A DNA stretch of 64,000 nucleotides from Thunnus maccoyii (taxonomy: Eukaryota; Chordata; Actinopteri; Scombriformes; Scombridae), in the NCBI RefSeq assembly GCF_910596095.1, contig NC_056548.1, forward strand, positions 1,176,315 to 1,240,314, given 5' to 3'. This document shows positions 44,201 to 55,869 of the stretch, piece after piece (the first letter of the stretch is position 1; each line of letters begins with the position of its first letter). The notes beneath the pieces are model-generated. The model did not search any database, was not told where the DNA came from, and was given only the letters and a program-made list of their open reading frames with translations. Position numbers and translations under genes: made by a program.

Positions 44201-47200
44201 CAGTCAAAAGGCTAACAGCAGACACAGAGGGTGGACGGACGGAGGGCTGACCAGCGTTGTTGATGAGCAGATCCAGTCTGGATTCAGACTGGAGGAAGTT
44301 TTCTGCGAAGGAGCGAACTGACTTCAGACTGGCCAGGTCGAGCTGCATGAAGATCACCTGACTGTTCCCCGACTCCTGATGATGACAAGGAGAAGTTGGG
44401 AAAACATTACATGCTAATAGGATAGTTTCCTGCTGCTGTTTTCAGCTTTACATCAGTACATTTTCTTTCATTCCAGATGTTTTTCCTGCACTGAACATCA
44501 ATGATAAGAGAAATGGGTGGATTATTACTCATTCTTACATTATTATTTGTCTTTGTTGTTGTATTGTACTGCATCTTTTTGTAGGAAATATGCTGTTGAA
44601 AGTTCCACTATATGTGGCTGAGACAAACTCTATTTAAGCCTACTTTGAGCTATTTTTATGTTCCCGTAGACAATGCAGGAATGTTGATTATTCCCGTCCA
44701 TCCACAATGCCCAGTAGATGATGATCAAGATAAAGAAATCAGAAAAGCAGGAGGAGAGAGATTGCTAGAGGAAAGAGAGGAGTTGGATTTGTGGGAACAG
44801 AGGGAGTTTGACTCTGAGGGAATGCAGAGCAGTGGGGCATCATTGCAGAGGCTAGAAGAGGCCTAAAAGTAAAATAGATCAAAGCAGAGAGCCACACTGG
44901 AGCCACTGACTACCTGTCTCGAGGTAATAGGGAGGTTGATTTGTTAGCTCAGGAGCGGCCAGCAAGCCTGGGACCTTTGTGATTAATCATACCTAATGAG
45001 TGGAAAGATGGTAACACAGGAATAACCAAAGTACCACCCCCTGACCAGTTCAATGTGTTAAAGCAAATACACGAAGGGTTGGGACACGTCGGAGGAGACA
45101 GGGTCATAATGTGGGCTGGATATACCTGGAGCTAAAAAGTGATCAACTTTAGGAAAAGTTGTCCCGAGTGTGCACGAGCAGGAAGGTTTAAGAAGACAGA
45201 AACTCATCCGCATCACATTATCACATGCACCCCACACACTCATTTCAGTGCAGATGTGGCAGGGCCTTTTTCATACGGATCAACATTGGGTGATAAATAT
45301 TTCCTAATCTGTGCAGATAACGGTTCCAGTGCGAGGCGACTCTTCCCCATGAGAGTAGCAACAGGAAGGACAGTTTCAGCCAGATTAGCAGAGCTGTTGA
45401 TTCAACATCCAACCATCAAAACTTTGAGAATGGATAATGGAAGACATTTTAAAAACTCTGAAGTATCCACGACTCAAATTTGGTTTATTCCTTGTAAACC
45501 TGAAACAAATGGTGTAGCTGAAAGAGCTGTTAGAGCTGCACAAGATTGGATTATAAAAAAAATGCACCAACTGATTGAGATTCACCTGAAAAGTTAGTTC
45601 CTCTGCATGAACTCATTCAGGCTCCATAGCTTAAAACAGTCATAGTTGACAGTCCACCTAACCCAGGCCCTTTTGCTTTTCAGGTTGGTGATAAAGTCTG
45701 GGTGAGCAGCAAAGAAGTAAATCCTAATAAGGAAGCAATTAAATCCAAAACAGAAGGGGAAGACACCATAGTAGAGGTAAAAGCAAATAATACAGAAGTT
45801 CTTAAAAAATTTGGTCCAGTACATTTTTCACAAATTAGGAAGAAAGACTAAATTAATACGGCCCTGCTCATACATTCGGAGGTTTGTTAGTCCTGGCTCA
45901 AGGGAAAGGTAAGGCGTCACATATGGTAGCCAGAGCCCTCCACGGAGAGGCTATAGCAAAACAGAGATACTTCAGAGAGGAGCATTGGGAACCTTTGGAG
46001 TCTTATGGTTTCCAGCTCATGTTGAAAGGTGGGATGTTGCAGATTATGGAATAATGACCCGAAAGGCCTCAATCGGTACCAGAAACTCTGACAGCTTATG
46101 CCCGACTGAAGCATGAGGAAGTTGACAGGCTGTTAAAACAATGCATATCAAAGACATCTAGGCATGCTGATAGTCATCTCTATCCTTTATGGCTCACACC
46201 CATGACTTGGACAGATGCGAGAGCTGCACACATGGACAAAAAAGTTCTAGACTATGGGTTTCTTCCAGGTGATCTTAATCTTGTAAAACAACGTTTTCAT
46301 TCCACTGATCAAGTGACAACATTTGTAATGATGCGATGGCTTTCCCTCTATACAGGGGGAAATGTAGGCTATGCTAGAGACACTGCTAGCCACCTAGCTC
46401 AAAGAACAAGAGCAGGTTATACATATGGTACAACTCCAGCATATTTTTTGCAGAATTTTCGCCTGAATGCTAGTCTTACACCTCCTACAATTATCACTCA
46501 ATAGGAAAAAGGTTTATTCAAATTCATATGGGGAATTAGGAATATGATGAGAAATAATTTCAGCTATTATGGGGCCTAGACTTCAAATTCTTTATGGACC
46601 AGGAACTTGTACTGAAGAAAGTAAAAAACAATGTTATTGTTTCCAATATTATCCACAACAGGAATGGAAAGCTCAAAAGATTTTGACTCAAGACATTATT
46701 AAATCCAGAGTAATTAGGAAAATTGGCCAGAAGTGGCTTCTGTTTTCAGGAATTCCAGGAGAGCAACCTAGCCGAGATAGACAAGAATGACATGTGTGTC
46801 ATCAGTATAATAATGTAATGAAGCACATTTCTGGAAACTATGTCACCTAGTGGTAATAAACAGTATATACATAAGAGAAGGGGACCGAGGATGGAGCCTT
46901 GAGGTACACCAGATGTAACCGTAGACTGTCAGACTTATTATAAAGTACAGGATGAGTTCTGTTAGATAAATAAGAGTGAGTGTTGTTGCCTGTTCCTCAT
47001 AACCTCATTTGTGTTTCTTTCAACCAGAACTGTGTCTCAAGTCCTCCTAACTTCTCCCCCAAACACTAAGAAACAACAACTCTTCTTTCGTCCTTACCCG
47101 GATGATTTCCTGGAGAGCAGCCTCGGCTCGCCGCCTGTCCCGGCAGGCCAGGATCACCCTTGCCCCCCTCCTGGCCAGGTCCAGTGCTGTGGTCTTGCCA

Positions 47201-50193
47201 ATGCCAGTGTTCGCTCCTGGGGAGGACGGACAGAATCATAGAGAATAAGGGCCCTATTTTAACGATCTAAAGCGCGCGGTCTGAATTGCATTGAGGGTGT
47301 GTCCAAATCCACCATCTCCCATTCCCTTTAAGAGCCAGGTGCACTTGCACCTTGGCGGACTGCTATTATGGCGGCGCATTTGCCAAGTACTAAGAATGAA
47401 CGCTTCTCTGCTGAGGAAACGGATCTGCTTGTGCGCAAAGTGAAAGCGCACGATCCATAACGAGCACACTGCTGCTCCTGGACCCTCCCGTGGCCCCAGA
47501 CCACCAGTTTAAGGTCCTGTTCATTATTTTGTTGCCAATTTATCTTTGTTTGGTTTTTGAAAAGGTTTTTTTTTTTAATTACAGCTTTGGTTTCTTTAAA
47601 ATCGTTTTGTTCAGTCATGGAGTAAAAGGTCAAAACAGCAGGGTTTTAATTGCTGAAAGTCTGGAAACCTGATCACTGTACTCTCAAAAATGTTAAAGAA
47701 TATTTGTTAAATATTGTTCAATAATTAAATGATTCATTTTAATCATGTAAAGAATCATTAACACAGTTATCAGGACTCTCCTGATCCTGCAGCAGCTGGA
47801 AACTGTGCAGATTTATTTCCTTCGTTAGTTGAATCATTGTTTTCACCTCATTTATTTCCTCATCTCATCATGTATTAATGCAGCAGGAAAGTTGATTTGG
47901 TCAAATAATTAAACACTTTAATCCATCATTACTGCGATTAGTTAATTCTGATAAATATTATGACTAAGCATTATGACATGCATTTTTTTAAAATATATTA
48001 ATATACACAATAGTAATCTTTCACATTGTAATTCTTTTATTTGTTACCTTTTGCATGTTTGTGTGTGTAACAGGCAGAGTGTCTGGGCGCTGTATGGGCG
48101 CATCTTGATAATTCTCCTTAAAATAACAGAAACATCGCGCTGTTGACTTTAGACAGGATTTTGTTGGTCAATCGCTCTCTGCTGCCTCCAGATAGCGATG
48201 TGCCACCAATGCGCCTGACCACACCTCACTTTAAGACTGACACGCACTGATGGGCGCACTGATGAGCACAAGTGCATTTTCTATTTTAACAACAAGAGTT
48301 TGAAACCTCTTTTCCATTGCTGTTATTCGGGGGGGGGGGGGGACCGACCGCACCCAACAATTTATGGAACTTTCTAAAATACACAATCAGACAATCATGC
48401 TGTCATTGCGGTAAAAAACACGTGTGACATGGTTGCAGTTGGTTGTGAGCTGGTTTAGATGGTGCATCAGTGCACTCTGAAATGTGTTTATCTAGCTGGG
48501 TGGCGAGCTTTTGATGCAGCCTCCGAAGGTTTCAATGACCAGTGTGTTTATTATCATTTATTATGACTGAACTGTAATAAACTGAACTATTGACTCACTC
48601 CATCACTTTATATAACATCCTGCATCACTGCACACGTATATATCTACATGTAAAGTCATTTATATCCTGTACATCTGCACTTTATGCCTAAATTACACTT
48701 CTGGTTTGATGTCAGCTGCATCTCATTATTAAGTATTTGTGCTTGTTCAGTGACAATAAAGTTGAATCTAATATAATCTAATTATTCTTTTGAATGTAAT
48801 GTAACATTATACCGAGGCTCTCATGTCCATATTTTAGGTCACATTAATTAAAGGAAAATGTCATTTGAACATTTTCCAGCATGGAGGTCATCTTCTGTAT
48901 CTGTGACAAAAAAACACTTATTAACTTTTCCTGATTTTCAGGTTTCATGAGGTAACCTCAGTGTTGAACTTCAGACACATGATAACAAATAGTCATATAT
49001 GAAAATATGACCTGAGAAAAAACCTTTCAGTTGAGGTTATGTTATCAAGCAAAAACAACAATGTTTTGGTTCTCAAAGCTTTGGGGGAACTGTAGTTGTT
49101 GGAACATTTCTGTCTGAAATGATGTAATGAAAACTCCCTGAAAACCCTAAAAGATCCTTAATTCAGTTAAAAAACATTGTAAAACCTCTATTGTTTTAAG
49201 ACACTTAATGAAATGACTGATTCTGACCTCTCTCCTGGGAGGAAAGTCCCTCTAATATTCCAAAAGTATATTTGATGTTTTGCCCCCTGCAGTGTTAAAC
49301 ATTAACCTTAAACTGATGTGTTCAACTCTTAAATTCTTATTCAAATATCTCCAAACGGACTCAACAGAATTTCATGAAATGTCCTGATCACATTCCTGCT
49401 CTCTAGAGGTTCAACTCTTTTTAGATTTTAGCGCCTTTCCTCTAGCGCCACCTTCAGGACAAACTTTACATTTTAGCTCCACCGACGGTAAGACTCTGAG
49501 TATAAATGAACTATCAGGATGTTGTTTGTTGTGTCAAATATTTTCACATTGTGGCTGTAATGAACACTGACTTGGTGATCTAGTGATCTAGTCCAGATCT
49601 ACACACAGCAGCTTCATTATCTGCCCAGAAACCAGCTGTCCTCCTATGATGAAATAATATTCCCTGTATGACCACAGCAGCATGTAACCACAGTATAAAA
49701 TGAAATAATGGCCTAAAACTGCAGGACTCCTCCTGCATTTATCTTCTACTAGTGGTTGAAATTCCTTGACAAACTTGCAGTTAATCAAGTTACCAAAACT
49801 AATGAACAGTTGCTTGCTTTGTCTGGTTGATAATCCATTTTAATCTTCTTTATTCAGTCATGAAATAGTTCTCATAAAGGCCTAAATCCAAGTATATGAA
49901 ACTCCCGGCTCCATGTTTGCCACTAAAATATGATCCATATGAATACGTGACCTTCCACATGTGAAATGTGTTTTCTGTGTCAGACTCAGCAGGTGTTTTC
50001 AGCATGCAACAGTTCCTTACTGATGATTTCAAAGTGTAATTAGCTCGATTAGCAGGTTTGTGAACTCACCGGTCACGATGACGGTTTTTCCGTGTAACTT
50101 CACGGCGCTTTTACATCTGGGCAGCTTGAGATAAGTCATATGGAGAAGAAAATAACCTCCGACTAACAGAGCTCCAAACAGCAGCAGCAGCAT
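41263..50193 (-). CDS. dhrs13: dhrs13-like short-chain dehydrogenase/reductase, five-exon copy
   Basis: Exons on the minus strand are 50193-50070, 47216-47098, 44375-44252, 43254-42928 and 41525-41263. The joined frame is 957 nt, 318 aa, the same length as its tandem neighbour. It has an N-terminal anchor ([17 protein letters not shown]), [22 protein letters not shown] with the catalytic serine, YSSSK and the tail [16 protein letters not shown]. All SDR active-site residues are present, so it should be a working membrane oxidoreductase. Exon 4 (327 nt) equals exons 4 plus 5 of the neighbour (173+154 nt), so one intron is precisely missing here or gained there. The introns hold retroviral and Harbinger debris. 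Confidence 0.88.
41700..42800. other. Intron 4 of the five-exon dhrs13 copy; AT-rich, repeat-like
   Basis: 41730-42060 is rich in CAAAAACCAAAAAACGG and GAAAACCGTTTTTGG words resembling a fish repeat made of AACCGAAA-type runs. The remainder is AT-rich with homopolymers. No exon recognised. Confidence 0.4.
44650..46790 (+). mobile_element. Decayed endogenous retrovirus-like pol fragment
   Basis: An RNase H-like end ([11 protein letters not shown]) is followed by an integrase HHCC zinc region ([12 protein letters not shown], then CPEC) carrying an in-frame stop. The integrase core is open at 45139-45597, with the first Asp in SADVAGPF, the second in MDNGRHF and the Glu in GVAERAV. A C-terminal FQVGDKVWV segment comes after another stop. 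Frames at 46202-46790 are unassigned. No LTR pair was found. It sits antisense inside intron 2 of the five-exon dhrs13 gene. Multiple stops make it non-functional. Retroviral genus not determined. Confidence 0.7.
47246..48310 (+). mobile_element. PIF/Harbinger-like element remnant
   Basis: It begins GGGCCCTATTTTAACGATCT, a terminus common in fish Harbinger-type elements. It carries a short SANT/Myb-like reading [20 protein letters not shown] then [10 protein letters not shown] before a stop. The far part (48060-48310) has GGGCGCTGTATGGGCGCATC and GTGCATTTTCTATTTTAACA, a decayed inverted partner of the start. No DDE transposase remains. It lies in intron 1 of the five-exon dhrs13 gene. Confidence 0.55.
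48311..50069. other. Intron 1 remainder of the five-exon dhrs13 copy
   Basis: It holds a poly-G run near 48330-48342 and otherwise AT-rich sequence, with no further exon or recognised repeat. Confidence 0.4.
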
Positions 50194-50419
50194 CCTGCAC
50201 AGAAACCAAACTGCAGAGAGACTTAATGAAGGAAATATGCAGCTTTTCACGTGTGAGTAGCTGTGAACGTATGTGTGGACTTTGCTGTTACAGTTTATCA
50301 GCTGTAAGAGCAGCTCCACGCCTTTTCCCCCCTCAAAGCCAGAGAATCCCCCCCCCCCCCCCGGAAACAGATTGATCACTGATAACTGCTACATGTTCAC
50401 ATGATGAGGTTGCACAATA

Positions 50420-50985
50420 ATTATAAACACTCATAACTGCTGCTCTGCAATGCATTGACTTTAAGATACTGCTGTTGGTTTATAAAACTCTGGATGGTTT
50501 CTGATCTGCTGCTACATTATGAACCATCCAGACCTCTCAGTTCATCTGGATCAGGTCTGGATCAGGTCTGGATCAGGTCTGCTTTCTGTCCCCAGAGTCA
50601 AAACTAAACCTGGAGAAGCAGCGTTCAGTTTTTATGCTCCACATATCTGAACAAACTCCCAGAAAACTGCAGGTCTGCTGCGACTCTCAGTTCTTTAAAT
50701 CACAGCTGAAGACTTTTCTGTTTGCCGCCTTTTATTAAACCACATTAAGGGTTAATATTTTACACTGCACTGTTACTTTTATTCTCTTGTTTTATCTGTC
50801 TTATTCCCTTTTTAGCTTCTTTTTTATTTCCAAATTTAACACTTTTTAATTGTTTGTATGTGTCTTTTTACTTGTGTTGCTTTTATATTCTGTTTTAATG
50901 CTTTTTATGCTCAATTAAAACACTTTGAATCACCTTGTTGTTGAAATGTGCTACACAAATACTTGTCTTGCCTATAAGCATGTAA
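50420..50985 (+). mobile_element. L2-like LINE 3' fragment
   Basis: The order GGATGGTTTCTGATCTGCTG, a LSSSGSGLDQ reading made of three GGATCAGGTCT direct repeats, ACTCTCAGTTCTTTAAATCA, AAGACTTTTCTGTTTGCCGC, and a tail AAATGTGCTACACAAATA matches the C-terminal and 3' end of L2-group elements. It lies upstream of the dhrs13 start at 50193. Confidence 0.65.
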
Positions 50986-51187
50986 AGTGAGATGTGTCTA
51001 AGTACCAATACCAGTATCCTTAAAGTCACGTGACTGGAACCACTCCTCCTCATCCAAATGATTTTTTACACAAATACAGTTTCAAAGTGTTCAGATTATT
51101 GAAATATTTATTAAATAAGTGTTGAAAATAGTACAATGAAGTATTATCACCACAGTCTGCTCGGGTTGCAGCTGCTGCGGCAGCGAG

Positions 51188-51284
51188 CCAATCACACGTC
51201 GCGTTAAATCAAAGAACGCTTGCCGTGATTGGCTGCAAGCGAAACCATACAAATAGTCTTTTTTTTCTAGTTCTGGGTATAAAG
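51188..51284 (+). promoter_or_regulatory. Promoter-like module: opposed CCAAT boxes and a TATA box
   Basis: CCAAT at 51188-51192 (AGCCAATCAC) and its reverse ATTGG at 51228-51232 (GTGATTGGCTGC) precede GGTATAAAG at 51278-51284. The surroundings are more GC- and CpG-rich than the neighbourhood. Histone-type promoters look like this, but no histone frame or other recognisable gene follows, so it may be an orphan or chance promoter. Confidence 0.35.
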
Positions 51285-52004
51285 AGGATGAAATGCAGGT
51301 ATCGTTTGACTGGAGAAGTTTCGATAAAACTTGTTACTGAGTTATTTCGGTCGATACGCAGCCCTGGATGTGTCTGTTTGTAATTTATATACTAATGCGT
51401 GTGTGTACTTTGCATTAGAACTGCAGTTTTTTAATAAAGTAAATGGTTTTTATACTAATTTACTGGTATTTTTATCTCAGGCCAGTGTCTGCATGTGTTT
51501 TCTTATTTATTGTTTTTATTTTTATTTTTATTGTGATGTTGTTGCAGCAGCAATTTTCTCGAATTTCCCCCTAGAAAGACAATAAAAGTGACCTTGATCA
51601 ATAAATGAACCGTGTCAGTCATTCTCAGGTAAATGACAGCAGGATGTTTTACACTCTTTCACAGATCCAGAGCTTTGATGCAAAGCTGCAGCGACACCTG
51701 CTGGCTGATTGCTGCCAAACTTTAGTGGTGGAAGAAGTTCTGAGCTTGTTGAATAAAAGTAGAAATACTCAAAATAATTATATCCTATTCTGTTTTATTG
51801 TAAATGTTCTGATTCTTTGTTTTTATGTGAAGCACTTTGTGTTACATTTTATACATGAATTGTGCTGAAGAAATAAAGTTTATTCTTATTATTATATGTA
51901 AATGTCCTGCATACTGTAAAAGTACAGAAGTATTAGTTGCAAGATTCACTTCAAGTATTGAAAGTAAATGTACTCAATATGCAAAATGAATCATACAGCA
52001 GTAT

Positions 52005-52826
52005 TGAACCAGCAGTCAGGTGTCTGTAATCATTCCTCCTGTTGATACTGGATATTAAAAGATCCTTGAAATGTGCTTCAATGCATTTAAAAGTCTGTGT
52101 GAAGCTTCTATTCAGCTTCAGCAGTCTGAGTTCGTCATATCAAGTGGATATCTGACACATTTACAGTCTGTGTGTTTCCCTGTTAAGCTGCAGGTGGAAG
52201 TATAGTAACAAAAAGAGGAACTTTGGCACTAAAAAGACTGTAACGTTGAAAGATATCTACTTGATTTGACTCATTTGGACGCTGAAGCTTCATATTAGCT
52301 TCAGATAAACTTTGAAATACATTTTTTGCACAGAAGGAGGACTGTGGATTTTGTCCTCCATCACTTCCATTGTAAGTTCAATTCAATTTTATTTATATGG
52401 CGCCAGATCACAACAGAAGTCATCTCAGGGCACTTTTCACATAGAACAGGTCTAGACTGAACTCTTTAATTTACAGAGACACAACAATTCCCCCCTTTAA
52501 CGGGAAGAAACCTCAAGCAGAACCGGACTCTTGGTGGGCGGCCATCTGCTTTGACTGGTTGGGTTGAGAGATAAGAAAAGGGGGGGGGCAACGGCAGGAG
52601 AAGGATCCCCACAAGGGCCAGAGTCCGGTCCCTGGGGTTTCCTGTGAGATGAGAAAGCACAAAGAACTCCGGGGAAGAAGCCAAGTTGCATTAATGGTAA
52701 ATGAATACATACAGATGGAGAGGAGCCCAGTGCATCATGGGAAGTCTCCCGGCAGTCTATGCTTATAGCAGCATAACTAAAGGCTGATCCATAAGAGCAT
52801 TATGAAGGGATCTTCTAATGGTCAGT
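52005..52826. mobile_element. Fold-back MITE, copy B, split by a later insertion
   Basis: It matches copy A from ACCAGCAGTCAGGTGTCTGT through TCACTTCCATTGTAAG. It is interrupted at 52378 and resumes at about 52801 with TTATGAAGGGATCTTCTAAT. This gives a clear relative age: the inserted LINE-tail piece is younger than the MITE. Confidence 0.7.
52378..52800 (-). mobile_element. LINE-tail-type insertion inside the fold-back MITE
   Basis: It starts TTCAATTCAATTTTATTTAT and ATGGCGCCAGATCACAAC. It contains GGACTCTTGGTGGGCGGCCA and ends in GCATAACTAAAGGCTGATCC. The first part is the reverse complement of the tail at 32.2-32.4 kb. The GC-rich middle gives spurious overlapping frames on the minus strand. 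Confidence 0.6.
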
Positions 52827-52849
52827 CCTGACTGTTGTAGACATATGAT

Positions 52850-54005
52850 ATCAAAGATAATTAAAGCAAACAGGATGCAGGAGAACCACAACAAATAATA
52901 AATATGAATACTTCTGATTTCACTTTTTGATTTTTAATAAATTCGCAAAAATTAAAACAAAAAAAAACATGTTTTCACTTTCACGTCATTATGAGCTGTT
53001 GAGTGTTGACTGACGGGCAAAAATTGCATTTTTTTTTTTAACATTTATTATTAAATATATAACACACAGTGTGCAAAAAGTGAATCCACTGTATCTGTTT
53101 ATTACATGAAGCTACACTCTGCTGCAGTTTTTATGTTTTCATGTGAAATCTCTTCTTCCAGTATCACTGAAACTGCTTCAATGGAGGAGCAAAATACATC
53201 ATCTCAGACCTTGCTAGTCTTTTTTTTAAATTTATTGTTAATTAGTTTTTTTAACGAGTGAGTGAACAGCACAAGAATTCAAAGGTGCTTGTACTCTGTG
53301 TCTGTTGAATCCTGAAACTTCACAGTTTCATTTTAACATCATTTAATAAACTCAGCGAGCACTTTATTAGGAACACCTGTCACTTATATTTTACTTTTAT
53401 GAAGTTTTTACATTTTCAGTTTTTCTTGACGTTGTGAGAAAGCTGATAATTCTACTTCCTGTTTATTAGTGATGTTGTAGTGGGTGCTGGTGGTTCCTAA
53501 TATTTTAGACAAGATACTAGAAACACTTTTCAACATAATGCTATTAAGAACACAACCACATCCTCAATAATAAACATAAAGTTGTATTGGGTTACATTAG
53601 ATTACACAGGTGTTCCTAATAAAGTGCTCTGAGTGTTTAATCCAGTATAAATAACAGTTAAAGAATCTTCAGGAACACTTGACATTTCTACAAAATTCCT
53701 CAATCAAGGAAAACCTCACTGAGAATAAAGTGGAATTCACCTTTTTTATTTATTTTATAACCACTGGATGTGGTTGAAATCTTCAGAAACAACAAACATT
53801 GTGGACTTTTGTTGGTGTTTTGTTGAGCTGCTGATTCCAGAGTCACTATGTTGTTATTTGAATGAAAAAAAGAGACCAAATGACTCTTAAAGACACTTTA
53901 ACAGATCGGGGCCAGTCTGATAAAATCTGATGAACTCTTATTAAACTTATAGGCACTGTGCAGACTGTCCTCAGCGAGTCTTTGGTACTTCCTCTGCTTT
54001 AGTCT
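52850..54005. other. Intergenic downstream of hikeshi
   Basis: It contains one TIR element (53351-53633). AATAAA signals read on the minus strand at about 53745-53754, roughly 255 bases past the hikeshi stop, are probably its polyadenylation site. No gene seen. Confidence 0.5.
53351..53633. mobile_element. MITE with about 27-bp terminal inverted repeats
   Basis: GAGCACTTTATTAGGAACAC near 53356 faces GTGTTCCTAATAAAGTGCTC near 53609, with about 280 bases between the outer ends and no coding capacity. The CACTTTATTAGGAACACCT terminus is common in fish genomes. The superfamily was not determined. Confidence 0.75.
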
Positions 54006-54605
54006 TTAGTTTTTCCAGAAGTTCGGGTTCTGGGACATCCGTCTCTGGAAGTTTTCATACCACTTGAGGATGCAGCTGGACGGGATGAAGGTCTCCGCGG
54101 GGTTCGGCGTCATCTGCCGCTGCGACACGGCGAAGGACGCGGCGAAGTTGAACAGACTGTCCAGCATCTTCTGCGTGAACTGCATGAAGGAGTCCACGGT
54201 AGAAACGGCGGCACCGGACACCGGGATCTGCTGCACCAGCTGCTGCAGCGGCTCCACCGACACACCGACCTGAGCCATGGAGGAAGAGGAGGAGGAGGAG
54301 GCCATCGAGCCGAAGGGGTGCGCGCCGCCCTCCCCGGCCTTCAGCCCGGAGATCTTGAAGATGGCGCTGGGCTTGTCGTTGGTGATGAAGCCGAGCAGCT
54401 GCCACACCGGGCCGCCGCTTGCCGGGTCCGGGAAGGAGAAGTAGACGGCGCCGCCCATGTCCGCGGGGAACGGCACCGTGCCCAGCATGAACACCACCAC
54501 GTGGTTCACCGTCTCATAGTCCGGCAGGTTGAACACGAACTTATCCGAGGAGACCTGCACCGCGTCCGTCTGCACCAACCTGCCAGCAACCAAACAGCCG
54601 AACAT
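54006..54605 (-). CDS. hikeshi: Hikeshi, HSP70 nuclear import carrier (single uninterrupted frame)
   Basis: A complete 199-aa protein from [14 protein letters not shown] to NPNFWKN, slightly longer than the 197-aa human protein. Conserved stretches are [56 protein letters not shown] and [10 protein letters not shown]. Hikeshi carries HSP70 into the nucleus during heat stress by binding FG-nucleoporins. The Phe of HPFG is reported as important for HSP70 binding (family knowledge). A serine run in [12 protein letters not shown] replaces a less repetitive loop. The human gene has introns; none is visible here. The frame is GC-rich and followed by AATAAA at about 255 bases. Confidence 0.95.
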   Translation of the reverse strand: MFGCLVAGRLVQTDAVQVSSDKFVFNLPDYETVNHVVVFMLGTVPFPADMGGAVYFSFPDPASGGPVWQLLGFITNDKPSAIFKISGLKAGEGGAHPFGSMASSSSSSSMAQVGVSVEPLQQLVQQIPVSGAAVSTVDSFMQFTQKMLDSLFNFAASFAVSQRQMTPNPAETFIPSSCILKWYENFQRRMSQNPNFWKN

Positions 54606-54850
54606 CCCCGCTGACAGCCGCCGTTAGCCTCCGTTAGCCGTCAGTTAGCCTCCTGTACTGTAAACAACTGCTTTAGCTTTAGCTTTGTTTTTAGCCTGTG
54701 AGCTAGCGGCTCCTCTCCGCTGACAGCCGGGTCCCTGCAGCCCTCAGCGGGACGTCTTTAGCCGGTAAAATGAGCCTCGCTGCCGCTGACAGCGAACATA
54801 AACGCAGCTGTGCGGGCTGGTAGAAGCTTCTAGTTCAATCTGTCAGATCG
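54606..54850 (-). promoter_or_regulatory. CpG-rich 5' region of hikeshi with a heat-shock-element-like site
   Basis: CpG-dense sequence runs upstream from the hikeshi start. At 54822-54836 the bases AGAAGCTTCTAGTTC contain the GAAnnTTC core of a heat-shock element, and the third unit matches imperfectly. A poly-C run follows at 54860-54876. A transcription start was not located. Confidence 0.4.
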
Positions 54851-54876
54851 CCCCCCAACACCCCCCCCCCCCCCCT

Positions 54877-55868
54877 GTATCTTCTTCTTCTTGTGTTTTG
54901 TTTTGCGCTACGGCGGCCGGTTGGCGTCCATAAGTGTCAGATTACCGCCATCTGCTGGACTGTAACAGCGTCACAGTGCAAATTATTTACAGTGTCCAAC
55001 CAAAGTGATCCGGTTCACGACATTTTCCTTTCTATAATTCAGACCCAACTGCCTGAGTTGATGCAAATCCTTCCCTCAGTGTCACATCTGATCTTCTCCA
55101 GATAAATATCTCCTGGCAGCGTCCAGCGCCATCTTTATTCTCTCTGACTTCACTTGTATTTCAGCAGCTTGATTTATGATCACGGCAATGATGCCAAAAG
55201 TCTTTTCTTGTCTCTGCAGATATTGTGATCAGTTCCTTTCCTGCTCTGGTTCTTTCTCTCAGCAGCATCAGCGTACTCCTCTGCTCTCCTCTTCTTCACT
55301 TCCCCTTCCTTCAGTCTTTCTGGACGCTGTGCTGACCCCGTATGATGATTTTCCAGGCAGTGCAGGCACTCTGCTCTCTCCTTCTCTACTTTACACATCT
55401 CCACATCCTCTGACTCCTCTTCTTACTGCAGCAACATGTTTATATTCCTGACAGCAGAAACATCTGAGGAGCTCTTTCATATTTCATATAATCAAGGTCT
55501 ATCCAGCAAATCCCCCTTCAAAACTCAAACACGCAGAATTACTGTCCTCCTTCACCTCTTCTCTGAATCTGGTCATTCTTCTTGCCTCACACACACACAC
55601 CTGCAGACCACCGCCTTCATCTCTGCTTCCGGTCTGAGCGGGAGGCAGGTCACACTGCTGATATCTTCAAGTCTAAAGCCTGTTCTTGTCACTGCTGTCA
55701 TCCCAACGAGATGCATCTGACTGGAGTCTCCATCTGCTGCTCGACCATCCACCTGACGGATCGATAATTATGGGGATATTGATGCCCTCAGTTTGGTCTG
55801 ACAGGCAAACTTGTTCCGTTGTTGTTGACCTTTCCAGAGGACTGACACACGTCTAAACCCCAGTCTTA
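54877..55868. other. Intergenic, partly repeat-like
   Basis: Starts with CTTCTTCTTCTTGTG...GGCGGCCGGTTGGCGTCC...ATTACCGCCATCTGCTGG, a motif common to a fish and tetrapod interspersed repeat. The rest (55.1-55.8 kb) is C/T-rich with several overlapping short frames on both strands and no family resemblance. Confidence 0.4.
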
Positions 55869-55869
55869 A

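Noticed and set aside
54055-54405. Arg/Ala-rich 116-codon frame overlapping hikeshi
   Set aside because: It is a shadow of the GC-rich hikeshi coding sequence in another frame.
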